Assembly (NCBI RefSeq): GCF_026745355.1
Contig: NC_079202.1
Coordinates: 6,972,129-7,036,128 of the forward strand
Origin: Beta vulgaris subsp. vulgaris
Taxonomy: Eukaryota; Streptophyta; Magnoliopsida; Caryophyllales; Amaranthaceae
Length of the DNA: 64,000 nt
Direction of reading: 5' to 3'
The position numbers and the translations under genes are program-made. Of the stretch, positions 11,792-23,695 are shown piece by piece (the first letter of the stretch is position 1; every line of letters starts with the position of its first letter). Below the pieces are notes generated by a model that had not been told where the DNA came from, searched no databases, and was given only the letters and a program-made list of their open reading frames with translations.

Positions 11792-12055
11792 ATCATGTGC
11801 AAGTTGATCACTTATATTAAAATCATTCCTAATTTGGATGACGTAATTTTAGGGAATAATTCAATCAAGCTTTAATATGGAAATTATCAATTAATGATAT
11901 TTGTTTTAATTTTTTTAATTCATTGATCATGTACAAGTTGATCACCGATATCAAAATCTTTCATAATTTGGATGACGTGATTTTAGTGATTGATTCGATC
12001 AAACTTTAATATGAAAATTATCAATTTATGATATTTGTTTTAATTTATTTTTTCA
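11792..12055. repeat. Imperfect tandem duplication, period about 134 bp
   Basis: ATCATGTGCAAGTTGATCA at 11792 recurs as ATCATGTACAAGTTGATCA at 11926. The following 110 bases (TTTGGATGACGT..., ...TTTAATATG.AAATTATCAAT) also match with scattered changes. There are two copies. Confidence 0.75.
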
Positions 12056-12529
12056 ACTCGTGGTGAAAACCGACTTTTTTTGTCCACTATAAATACGGTT
12101 ATCATCTTTTCGTTTCCTTACACCCTCCACAAGTCATATTCTCTAAAAACGTGCACTTTAATTATTAATTGTTATAATTTTTAATTGTTATAGAAAATGA
12201 CTATAGTTCATTTGACTCATCTACTTCACCAAGACATTAAAAGATTTGACATCCAAAAGTGGAGTATTCTAATTTTTTTGATCATGAAGGTTTGGTACTA
12301 ACAATGTTTCGTTCCGGTCATATTAAATTCTACAAAGTTTCAAGGATGTTGCAAATCCAAAAAAAATTGAATTCGGATAATTGGTATATGTTGGAGTATG
12401 TTTTCTCTAAAATCAAAGATTCTAGCATTTTTATTGACCTAGAATATATGGCACTACACTTTCTTCATTGCAAGCCTCAAAGAGCTCATTTCGTATGTCG
12501 ACATCCATTTGAACAAATCAACATGAACG

Positions 12530-13132
12530 ATGGAGGGAAAAGGTCGCACAAATGACTAACAGGCCAAGTGAAGAGGACCAAGTCCGACTGGTGATCCGTA
12601 AATTGCAACCCAAGTATGGGGATCACATCAAGTTCCAACCCATATAGTCTTTTACAAAACTGTATAAGGTAGGCCTACTTATTGAATAAGAGCTACAAGC
12701 CTCAAAGAGTAAGGGTTAAAATAATAACAACTCATTCAAGGAGAGTAATAACAAACCTTTCGGCTCTAAAGGCAATGATGTCAATGCTCTAGCTACAAGG
12801 AAGGGAGGCTATCAAAGGCCTCAAAGAACCTTCACTCCATTGGGCATAACTTTAGAAGAAGCCTTCAATAGGCTTCATCATTAGAAAGGAGCAATACAAC
12901 CTATCGGTCCTACTGCAGACTCTGCACCTGAAAATACGCCCAAGAAGCTAAGTGTAACCCTAATTCCTATTGCAAGTACCACCAAGGGAATGGACACCCA
13001 ACAACTGTGTGTTGGGCCTTAAAGAATGCTCTACATGATATGGTTGATAGTGGCAAACTTCCAATCACGCCGGCAGCAAAAGTCAACAATAGCAACCCCT
13101 TGGGCATCGTCTCAACACTGTATGAGGCATAA
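12530..13132 (+). pseudogene. Ty3/gypsy gag fragment with zinc knuckle
   Basis: A frame starting near 12552 reads SEEDQVRLVIRKLQPKYGDH, then a stop. A later frame reads YCKYHQGNGHPTTVCWALKN followed by ALHDMVDSGKLPI, ending at TAA 13130-13132. This is the C-x2-H/H-x4-C-like knuckle and following helix typical of plant Tat/Ogre-type gag. Stops and frame changes interrupt it, and no LTRs or pol are visible nearby. Confidence 0.6.
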
Positions 13133-15517
13133 TCATTTAACGCTAGTTTTCTAGATTGAGTCGGAGAGTCCCTCCCCTAACTCTCTTATTTCCTTTCCGG
13201 TCGAGTCTATGTCATTTAGGATTTTGTTTTTAAACAAGCCTTGTTAAATCTATTTCTAATTAATAAAATAAATTTTTGTTTTTCTTTTCATTTTGATTAT
13301 ATTAGCCTTCCATCATTTTATTTATGCTTGGAATTCAATGATGAAACTCAAATCACCTAATGATCTTGACTAATATAAAAAAAATCTGAAAATAAAAAGA
13401 TAAGAAAAATGAAAAAAGGACATACTTTTGATCATGAGCTTATTCCCTCTTCATCCATCACCTTCCATAAGCCATCACCTTCAATAAATCAGCATCCTCC
13501 ATTACCCTTAGCCAAAAATCATGTCAAATGAAAACTCCATCAAATATCCTTCAAACTTTCCACTACCCTAAATCAATAGCTTGTGTGCAAGCCTTCTACA
13601 TAAAAATATATCAATGCCAGGCAAAAACATGAATTGTTCATATATTCATTGTTCATATATTCATTAAAGGTAATTGTTCATAAGGCAATAACTAACGGAG
13701 TTTAACGATGTTAGTCATTAAGGGTAAGTGGATGTATTTCTTTAAAAGTGAGGGGTATATGGTCAATTTCAAAATTCGAAAAGGCATATGGTGCAAAAAA
13801 AAATTATCAGTGGTATATGGTGAAAAAATCGTATATTATTTAATATCTAAATAATCTTAATAATATAATAATTATTTGTTTGATATATTATCAACAAAAA
13901 GTACATAAAAAATAGTAAAAATTAAATTGCATATAAAGATATGTAAAACAAAAAAAAATATGTCTAGCCGGTCCAAACCGGAAAATCAGAACTTTAGAAA
14001 ACTTGGACTAAATACAAGTGTAAATCTTTCGGTCCAAACTGAAAAATGGGAACTTCAAAAAATCTTGACCTAATTAAGGCCCCAATTTGTAGGTTTACCT
14101 TTATGTTTCTAAAAATCTTAGAGATAGGATTGGTACTACTCTACTACCCCTCTAGCCCTACCTACAAAATCTAAGGGTCCAAGTGGGTTTCACATAAAAA
14201 GTTTATATTAGATAATATTATCATTCTATGACTAGTAAAGTACCATTCTACCCTTTACAATATAATATTATCCCATTACATATAATATTATCTAATAATT
14301 TATGATATTGTTTATCCACGTGCGCCATATAGGTCCGTTCATGAGTGGATACACTCCACGATCCGAATACTGTAAAAAGGGGGGCGGGGAAAAAAAGATT
14401 ATCATGGTGAAGGTATTCGTCGGGCAGGTGAAACAGGACACATAGTGACGATCATCGGGTTGAGCAAAGAGACTATTTCATATAGGATTGGTACTGGATA
14501 GTAGAAGAAGTTGGTGCATTGGCAAGATTGATGTCGTCAATGCTCTCTATAATGGCTGTTGGTTGCTTCATGTTTAGTCCGCGTTATCATTATCAAGTTT
14601 CAACTTTAATTAAACAAATGAGTGATTTACAACGAGTGATTTTGATGAGTGAGTTTTTATATGCAAATAAAAATTTAGTATAAACTTGTATGTGATGGTA
14701 AAGACTAATTTGAACGTTTTCATTTTAACATGTTTAATGTTTTTTTGTTCCCATTTTAGCAAAAGAAAAATGTAAGGCACGTTAGGTAGATGAATAATGA
14801 ACATTAGATTTAACATTAGGTTTAACATTGATTGAATAGTCGAGTACAATAACACCACCAACTATATTTTAGCCTCGAAATAAACATTATATTAAGGGGT
14901 GATACCACAAACTACTCCATAATACATCCTCAATAAATCAAAATAAAATTACCAAATATTCATAATCTTTTAAGGGTGTGTTTTGTTCACTTTAAAAATA
15001 TGTTGATAGTAGTTATTCCCGATAATGAGTCACTCCTAATTCAATATGTGTTACTTTTAAGTAAATAAGTTGTTTTCAGAAAATATTGTATCTAGCGAAT
15101 TGCTGGCTATTGAAACATATTAGACAAGCAACATAAAAATAAACTTAATAGTCAATTGAACCGATTTAGTTAAGAAATATTTGATTTTATATTCTTAGCC
15201 TCTCATTTAAATGCTTCCAATATTGTAATTCAGTTATATATGTCTTTGAATGATGAATTAAAAGAAGTTTGAAAAAATGAGGACAATACTAAAGCATAAG
15301 AAATCAATAATAAGACATTTTATAGCTTATAGTTACTTGAAACGTTTTTAGAAATATTGTTTGATTATAAATATTCTTATTAAACAAAAAAAAAATCTTG
15401 TAGTCTAAAAACTAGTACTTTTTTTTAAACCCGTGATAGGAAGAATTTCCTCTGGGCTACGCCAACAATATTGAAATTTTGGCTTCCACCACGATTTGAA
15501 CAGAGAATTGTTAAACA
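13133..15517. other. AT-rich intergenic region
   Basis: No gene could be supported. Around 13680-13830 there is a stretch (TAACGGAGTTTAACG..., GGGGTATATGGTCAATTT) resembling dispersed non-coding repeats. The phrase 'AGGATTGGTACT' occurs twice (about 14125 and 14482). Confidence 0.35.
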
Positions 15518-16368
15518 TCACCCCACAATTACTTAAAATTGCCATAAATTTATTTTATAGACAATTTTGCCCTTTCCTCTTTTCCACCACCCACCACCCC
15601 ACCACCACCTACCTCCCCACTGCCTTTTCACCATCTCCTCTTTTCCCCACCACCCACCACCTCCCATGACATCCTCTCAATTAAAAGACAAAAAATGGCA
15701 GTACCATGGGCGAAAAACAATTAGAAAATAAACTTGTAATGTTTTTCCACACACTGCCACCACCCTCACCACCACCACCTGCGACCTCCACCGCCATCAC
15801 CTACCTCCCATGACATCATCCTCCACCGCTATCACCTATCTCACCCTTCCCGTCACCACCACAGCCACCCACGCAAACTTTGAAATTTTTTAACATTGCG
15901 AACGTCCGGCCAGGACGTTTGCCCCATGGTTCGAACGTCCGGCCAGGACATTCTGGCCATAGGGTGAACGTCCTGGCCGGAATATCGCCCCATGGGGCGA
16001 ACGTCCTGGTCGGACGTTCGCAATGTAAAAAAATTTCAAAGTTTGCGTGGATGACTGTGGTGGTGACGGGAAGGTGGTGGTAGTTGTGTGCGACAAAGGA
16101 AGTGGAGGTGAGGGTGGTGGAGTGAGGTGGGTGGGTGGTGGTATGCATATGGTGTTGAAGAAGGAGAGAGAAAGGGGTAATTTCAATGGAGGTGAGAAGG
16201 GTGGTGGACTGAGGTGGGTGGGTGATGGTGGCAGCCAGTAAGAGGTGAGTGGTGGTGGTGGTGGCAGCCAGCAGGAGGTGAGTGGTGGTGATTTAAGAAT
16301 GAAAAAGAGAAAGATTATAAATGTAATTTCAATGTCTTTTTGGGCGATTTTAAGTAATTGTGGGGCGA
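15518..16368. mobile_element. Foldback-type element, about 850 bp, with internal palindromic repeats
   Basis: The outer ends are inverted: CACCCCACAATTACTTAAAA on the left and its near-complement at 16343-16366. CCACC-rich sequence fills the left half and GGTGG-rich sequence the right. A nested inverted repeat of about 62 bp per arm spans 15845-15908 and 16012-16074. Its loop holds four roughly 33-bp units around GAACGTCCGGCCAGGACG. Open frames across it are products of this repetition. No transposase and no clear target duplication were seen. Confidence 0.6.
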
Positions 16369-16449
16369 GGTATAGAAGTTCAGTTTGAACATTGATCTCC
16401 CATGTGGGACTGTGGGAGATAGGAAGTCGTATCATTGGACCCACGGGTC

Positions 16450-17284
16450 CTTGGTGGGTGTCTCCAAAAACTAGTATTGCTTAACAAGAGCTTGTTTCAA
16501 AACCATTTAGTATCCGTAGCCCGCAACTTAAGCTTCCTCCCACATATTAATCTCACCTCAAAGATATTTTTTTTTTTACCAAGGAAAGAAAAAACTAGGC
16601 GAACCCCCTACCATAGAGGCCAACATATAATGTCCTTTTGGATCAATAGGGAAAAATCAACATCATAAGAAGGAAAAATCTCGCCTCAAATTCATTCAAC
16701 CTTTTGCTTTTTAAGTAATTTTCTTCGTGTAAATGACGTATTTTTGCATAAAATATTAGTGAGTCGATGATGGGAAAGGCAGAGAGTTTCATCCGCTATA
16801 AAAGAGGTAAACCAATGGATTGAGAGCCAAATGTTGATGGTGAAGATCATTTTATGGACCATAATCATAACAGCTTTGTGTTGCTTGGAGGGATTTAAAT
16901 TATTCAGACTACATCAATTTAGCTCTGGAATCACAATAATTTTATCTCAATATAACTTGATTAAATTCAACTTCTTTTAATTGGTTAAGAGAAACTAGGT
17001 TTAATTTTAAAACGAAACCCAACCTAAAACATTCTTGCGTGACTATTTGGATAAAACAAGAGCCTATACTATATTGACACAAACGAGACATTAAAACGCG
17101 CAACACATCTCATCTATTTTCTAAGGGTTGAAACAAAATTCTGTTTAATTACGTTTACAGAAATCTAGATTGAAGAAAATTTTCTTTATCCTGCGAAGGC
17201 ACGGCAAAGACTCACTAAAGGCTATTCTGAATATGGAAGTCAAAATCCCATAATATGACCAATCACATGGTTTTCAAGTCATCT
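16450..17284. other. Intergenic region and probable HSP90-7 3' UTR
   Basis: No coding feature was found. The stretch next to 17285 should carry the 3' UTR of the HSP90-7 gene on the minus strand. Confidence 0.4.
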
Positions 17285-20200
17285 CTATAGTTCATCCTTC
17301 ACATCATCAGCTTCGGCATTTGATGAAGAATCACCCTTCATTTCGATTTCAGGCTCCTCTGTGTCGTCTTCTTCCTCAACTGCAGCATCAGGGTTGATGC
17401 TGAGGCTAGTCTTCACGGAATCATATACGCGGGAAGCAAAATCCTTGGGGTCGTCCAACAGGAAGCCACTCTCGAAAAGAGCTGTCTGGTACATGAGCCG
17501 TGCTGTTTGCTTCACACCATCGTCCTGCACAAAAGATCGATTGCAACATTAAGCCGATAGCCCATAAGAAAAATGTTCTTAACAATCAGATAAAGATGCA
17601 GTTTTTTTTGGTAATCTTTGCACTGATGAACAGTCGAGTTTTCTAATCTGAACTCGATCAAGGAGCCAATCAGAGACCACAACAAAGCTGTGGGGTAAGT
17701 ATTTCCACAAGAGTTTCCACTTACCTAGAGCGGAGTAAGTAGCAACTTCCTCTAGATTTTGTGGGAAGAAGACTTTTTGTCAACCAAACAACTTCCCAAC
17801 TTTCAACTTCCCAATCCCATACTTTCTTTATGTCAACTAAACAAGCACTTGGTGGATTGAGAGAGAGACTGAGTCACTAATGTGACAAAAGAAGGTGAAA
17901 TGCATACGAGTGAACATCATGGTATATGTTTTGTGTTAATAGGTTGAGTCGTTAGGCTGAGAAGTTTCGTCATGAGATTTTTCAATCGATAATAATACAT
18001 ACTTCATGATAACTTGCCGAATTAACAAATTTGAAGAAACCATACCTCTGGATCAGTTGCTACTCTCTCACGGAGCTCCTTAATGATGGGGTGTCTAGGG
18101 TTGATCTCAAGCACCCTCTTGCCCCGCATATATGCCTGCTTGTTTGCATCACTAAGTGTTTGTGATTGCATGATTCTCTCCATGTTCGCACTCCAACCAA
18201 ATTTCGATGTCACGACAACACAAGGGGTGTCTGCTAAACGGTTACTTATCTTGACATCATCCACCTTGTCAGTAGCAAGAGCACCTTTCCACCACTTAGT
18301 CAGCTCCTTATACGACTCCTTGATTTCCTTGTCTTTTGAGTCCTTACCCAGTTTCAGACCCTCCTTGGAAACATTTTGGAACTTCTTGTCTTCATAATCC
18401 ATTAGGTATTGCATCAGATACTCATCCACCGGATCAGTGAAGAAAATGACCTGCAACACAGAGAATTTATTAACCAAAATAGTAAAAGCAGAAGCCGTGA
18501 AAAGCAATAGAGGTCAAACAGACGAGAGAATAGTATCCAGCATTACAAGAAAGGCAAACACATTTCACAGGTTACCTCATAGCCTTTCTTCGAGAGCCTT
18601 TCAAGGAATGGAGATTTTTCCAACTGCTCCTTGTTGGTACCTGTTATGTAGAAGATATCCTTTTGCCCAGATTTCATTCTTGAGATGTACTGATCAAGGG
18701 AAGTCAATTTACCACCAGATTTTGTACTGTTTAAAGAGAGCCAAGTTAGAAAAAGTTGCTTCTACAAGGAGAAACACGACAATAGAATGTTCTGAAAACC
18801 GATAGAATTTTCTTCTAGCTACATACGTCTCAAATCTTAGGAGCTTGGCCAGACGATTTCTGTTTGCAGCATCCTCTATAATGCCAAGTTTGATTGACTT
18901 GCCAAACTCATTCCAGAATTTTGTATACTGACCCTTCTTCTCATCATCCTCAGCAGACTTCTCAACATCTATAATAGACATTATCATATGATTTAAAAAG
19001 AAGGCGACAGCAAGAAATCAGTGACAACCGTAAGTAGAGTTAATTACAAACCAAACCCTATACAGTTTTTATTTTGGATAAAACGCCAAAGGCTTTACAG
19101 CTAATGTAACTTTGAATAACAGATGGAGTAAAAGTATATGCTAAAATACTTAGGTCCTCAAGAATGTACCGCGATGGACAACCACTTATTTCAACCAATT
19201 AGTCTCAGGTTTTTTTTATAATGGTATGTGCAAATAAAGCACCCACAAAACTCCACATCAAGCTAATCAAAAGAATACAGAAACGAAAAATATATTGTTT
19301 CAAACTTCAATAAGTAGAGTTAATTACAAGCCAAACCCTTTACAGTTTTTATTTTGGATAAAACGCCAAAGGCTTTACAGCTAATGTAACTTTGAATAAC
19401 GGATGGGGTAAAAGTATCTGCTAAAATACTTAGGTCCTCAAGAATGTACCGAGATGGACAACCACTAATTTCAACCAATTAGTCTCAGGTTTTTTTTATA
19501 ATAGTATATGCTAATAAAGCACCCACAAAATTCCACATCGAGCTAATCAAAAGAGTAGAGAAACGAAAAATATATTGTTTCAAACTTCAATATAAGGCCC
19601 TTTGAGCTCATGATGGAGTTATATACTCTGTTCTGAAATAAGTGAAACACTTCTCTCTTTTATGTGAGACATTCTTGAGAGAAGTGTTTCACTTATTTCA
19701 GAATGGAGGTATAGTATGTAAATCAGGTTATCGGGATATATTAGAAAATCTAATACTCATGCATTGAGAATTGTTCTGGCTAGACATACCCTTCTTGTCC
19801 TTCCCATCAATTTCATCAGGATCCTCATCAGCGATCTTGCGAATCATGTCAAGAGCCTTCCTAATTAGCTTCTTCTTGATTGTTTTCAGACTACTGTGTT
19901 GTTGAAGCATTTCTCGCGAGACGTTGAGTGGGAGTGAGTCTGAATCAACAAGTCCCTGCCAGAAAGATTAACATTGTCAGAATCAAGCTTGAAACAAGTC
20001 AAAGAGTCAATTTATTGTAACAATACCACCAGAGTTTCCATTACCTGCAAGAAGCTGAGATACTTGGGCAAAAGCTCATCAAATTCATCAGAAATGAAAA
20101 CCCGCCTGACATATAATTTGATGCTGGCTTTGTTGTTGTTGTAGTAGCTCTCATACAAATCTTGAGGAGCTTTAGGAGGAACGAAGAGAACAGCCTTGAA

Positions 20201-22548
20201 CTCAACATCACCTTCAGCATTGAAATGGCTCCACGACATAGGCTTTTCATCACTAAAGTCCTACACCATAAAAATTTGGACACAGTTAAAAAAACAAAGT
20301 GACGCCTTGCAAAATACATGTCATAAGCTATAATTTTGCTTACCTTTGCCAACGAATGGTAGAATTTAGTGTACTCTTCATCAGTGACCTCCTTTGGGCT
20401 ACGTAGCCATATGGCCTTCACATCATTCAAAAGTTCCCATTCAGAAGTTGTTTCTTTGATTGTCTTTGTTTTTGGTTTCTTCTCAGTTTCCTCGTCTTCT
20501 TTGTCTTCTTCAGAGTCTTCCTCAGAAGTTGTTTCAGCTGATTTTAGGCAGTCACAAAACAACAAGACATAAGCCTTCTATAGACCTAAATGGATATAAA
20601 GAATCAAACACATGGAATTTTCTCGAGAAGATTCAATGCAATCCACATACTGGTTTCTTCTTCATCGCTCGACTCATCATCATCTGCTGGAACCTCTTTT
20701 TCAACTTCCTTGGTTGCCCAAAGATTAATGGGGAAATTAATGAATTCGGAGTATCTCTTAACCAAATCCTGTGCATCAGAATAACCATACAATACAATTT
20801 AAGACAAACATACGAATAAACAAATCTCACCAAAGAAGACAATATTCATTGATAATGCTCAAGCTAAAGGAAGCCAAAAGGAAAACTTTGCAGAAAATAC
20901 TTCAGACAGTAAGCAAAGCAGTGACTTTTATTGGGTGATACAAAAAGAGTGTGAAGAACCTCTAGAAAGAGAAACAATGACAACAGAGAAAAGTCAATAT
21001 AATGCCTCAAAGGAAAAGGGGGGCGAAAAGAGAAACACATGAAGGCTGAATGGGAGAATGCATTGGAACGGTTAGAAATCGAGAGTGGACGGAAGATGAG
21101 ATCCATGATAAGTTGATACAGCCCATGCAAGGGCCAAAAAATCTACTTGCATAAGACAAACTTCAAAAGAAAGCTTCAACAGAAAAAATGCTTTCTATTA
21201 GATGTACAACAATGATGAGAATGTTAAAAATAGTGACAACAATAGCATATAATCTGATACTTAATTAATCAGACAAAGCATGAATCTTACTGTAAATGTC
21301 TTCCTTAAATAACCTATGGCGTGGAAGCACTAATAATGTTTATATTAAAGCCATAGTTTCAATTTGACTTATAGTAGGTAGCATCATCTAAAAAGGTGTA
21401 AATGGCAACGAAAAATAAACAGGACACATACCTTCAATTTGGCCTCTTCTAGGTACTCTCCAGCTTCCTCTCGGAGATGCAATCTTATCTCAGTACCACG
21501 GCCTAGAGGCTCATTCCATGTGTCCTCGGAAATTGCAAATTGCCCATCAGCCTTTGATTCCCAAACATGTCTGTACAACACAGATATTACCAAGTGTAAA
21601 AGCTATGGACATTCAAAGAAGTGAGAACTAAAATGTAAGCCACAATAGCTGAAGCATACTGTTTGTCATCATTGTGTTTGCTAATAACTTCGACATAGTC
21701 AGCAACAAGATAAACCGAGTAAAACCCAACTCCGAACTGCCCGATCAGGTTAAGGTCTCCACTTGTCTGCATCTTCTCCACAAAGGCTAAACCAAAGAGT
21801 AGACAGTGGGATCAGTCTTCTACAAATACATAGCATATATTCTTTTCTAGATAGTAAACCACACAATAAGATGTGGAGGATCATTTCCCACAAGTCGATG
21901 ATGCAAAAAGGTCATCAGTTTTATTTATTTTTTCCCTTCCTTCAGGGAGTAAATGATTACCTGAAGTGCCAGATTTTGCGATGGTTCCAAGGTTCTTAAT
22001 GAGGTCCTCCTTAGTCATCCCTATACCTCTGTCCCTAATGGAAAGAATTTTCTTCTCTTTATCCAATTTAATCTGCAATGCATCATTCAGAAATTTCATA
22101 ACCATGACTTACAACAATAGAAAAGAACAACAAGAAGAAAATTAACACTAATACTTACCAAAATCTCAAGCTTTGCGTTGTCGCCTTCACCTAGGACCTC
22201 TTTATCAGTGAGTGCCAAGAACCTAATCTTATCCAATGCCTAAAATTGCACCACAATTGCTCATTCAGTATAAGGTTATGATAGTTGAAAATCGAAATTA
22301 TATGATTCCATACAGAAAATGGCAGTGATCATGACACTTACATCTGAAGCATTGGAAATAAGTTCCCTCAAGAAAATGTCTTTGTTACTGTACAGAGAGT
22401 TAATAATGATATCCATAAGCCTGGACACCTCAGCTTGAAACTCAAACTTCTGCGCGCTGTTGCGAAGCGTCTTCTTCGACATGGATTCAGATTCCCTGCA
22501 ACACACATAGCCCTCGTATTCATTAGCCAACGACACGAAAAACCAACC

Positions 22549-22612
<64 letters not shown>

Positions 22613-23239
22613 AATGAATAAATATCAAGTCCCATTCACTGCACCTTTTAACAACATCTGAATCAGTTGATAAACCATTGGGGACAGCTCCAAGCTTCTC
22701 CTCAACCTTAGGTGGATTCGCTATCTCATCCGAATCGCCTTCCGCATTGGCGTGTATTCTCCGACCTACATTAGATCCAACACAACTTTCAATCCCACCC
22801 TTTTTAACAAACCCTTTTCAAGCACATTTCTTGCAATAAACCTATAACTAATTCTCTCACTACATACAAATTAACATCACATCGCTTTAATATGAGCAAC
22901 AACGAAATGAGCTTAAATCAGACTAATTAATCAAATACCCAATTCTCAATCATAAATCACTTCATAAACTACACAGATCAAACAATGTAAAAACAGCTCA
23001 AATCATACTATAACATAATCAAATCAATCAAATTCCGGTTTTTCAAAAATACCCATTACTCGATAGTATGTCATAAATCAAATTACAAACTACCCAGATC
23101 AAAAAAATTACCTAAATTTGAGATTCAAACAAAAAATGCGCAATAATGAATTCTAAAAATATTGATTCATACCCTGATCTGGAAAAAGAAAGAGGATGCA
23201 TAAGAGAAAAATGGCGGACGTAAGCGTCCATTTCTTCAT
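17285..23239 (-). CDS. HSP90-7: ER-resident HSP90 chaperone (HSP90-7/GRP94, SHEPHERD type), with a possible exon 2 frameshift
   Basis: Fifteen exons: 23239-23173, 22766-22645, 22495-22342, 22239-22159, 22072-21961, 21786-21660, 21570-21432, 20768-20651, 20537-20344, 20260-20045, 19955-19790, 18968-18827, 18726-18576, 18450-18046, 17524-17285. An N-terminal signal peptide ([19 protein letters not shown]) and terminal KDEL place it in the ER lumen. The ATPase domain has LISNASD (ends 114), DRGIG (155-159) and GQFGVGFYS (194-202), followed by an acidic linker, middle domain (NVSREMLQQ) and C-terminal dimerisation domain. The product would be about 810 residues, normal for GRP94. It folds secreted and membrane proteins; the Arabidopsis homologue serves CLAVATA receptors. 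Oddity: exons sum to 2434 nt, one base too many. The shift lies in exon 2 at GGAAAGG (about 22740). Normal splicing gives an early stop; an acceptor 7 nt downstream would restore the frame. Confidence 0.92.
19031..19590. repeat. HSP90-7: 280-bp tandem duplication inside HSP90-7 intron 11
   Basis: Two head-to-tail copies, 19031-19310 and 19311-19590, start with TAAGTAGAGTTAATTACAA and differ at only a handful of positions. The intron is therefore recently enlarged. Exons are unaffected. Confidence 0.9.
19625..19711. mobile_element. Very short Stowaway-like MITE in HSP90-7 intron 11
   Basis: A near-perfect hairpin: TTCTGAAATAAGTGAAACAC and CTTCTCTC on the left return inverted on the right, leaving a loop of about 20 bp. 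The ends resemble the CTCC(A)T...CTGAAATAAGTG ends of Tc1/mariner Stowaway MITEs, and TA flanks both sides. Confidence 0.6.
22552..22606. repeat. (CA)n microsatellite in HSP90-7 intron 2
   Basis: An almost pure CA run of about 27 units lies 57 bp from the exon 3 acceptor. In the transcript it is a (UG)n tract. Predicted cysteine/valine runs here are artefacts. Confidence 0.95.
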
Positions 23240-23398
23240 GGTTGCACACAACACTATGTTCTAGTACCTTCCACACAACACACTCTGTGAAATAAAAATG
23301 AAGATTTGATTTGTAAATCTTATGTTTGCAAAATTTGGGGAGTCAGGTAATTAAATAAAGTGAGGGAGTGGGAAGAGGGGAGTGAGGAAGGGTAGGGA

Positions 23399-23408
23399 GG
23401 TCACGTGA
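23399..23408. promoter_or_regulatory. G-box (CACGTG) in HSP90-7 promoter
   Basis: GGTCACGTGAC contains a palindromic CACGTG about 160 bp upstream of the ATG. It is a possible bZIP/bHLH site. Confidence 0.35.
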
Positions 23409-23493
23409 CTAATAGGGTGCCACCGTTTGAAGCGTTTTGATTGGTTTTTGAGGTGCCAGCGTGGAGGATCGGACGGTTTATCGAGGTTTTGTT

Positions 23494-23515
23494 TGACGTG
23501 GCGATTTGTTATTGG
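23494..23515 (-). promoter_or_regulatory. ER stress response element (ERSE) overlapping a UPRE-like core
   Basis: Read on the gene's strand, CCAAT is followed by nine bases and then CCACG, which is the exact ERSE-I layout CCAAT-N9-CCACG. The same CACG overlaps TGACGTGG (read on the plus strand), a UPRE/XBP1-type bZIP core. It sits about 260 bp upstream of the start codon of a KDEL chaperone gene. Such genes are classic targets of bZIP60/bZIP28 with NF-Y during the unfolded protein response. Function is inferred from motif plus context. Confidence 0.7.
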
Positions 23516-23695
23516 GTACTACAACTAACTTAGACGTGGAGAATGAGTTTGTGAGGTTTTAAGTCAAGTCAGAATTTTGGAATTTTCCACTTAGACATAG
23601 ACTTTGTAAAATTGCTTAATTGCGAAAATTTAGTCTTTATCTACCGTGATAATACCGGAACACTGCTCAATTTCAATCAGTCGATAATACGTACA

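Noticed and set aside
15816..16444. Overlapping 110- and 184-codon frames
   Set aside because: They are translations of the foldback element's CCACC-rich and GAACGTCC repeats on both strands.
22276..22635. Frames with Val/Cys or Thr/His runs
   Set aside because: They are translations of the (CA)n microsatellite; the real exon 3 is 22495-22342.
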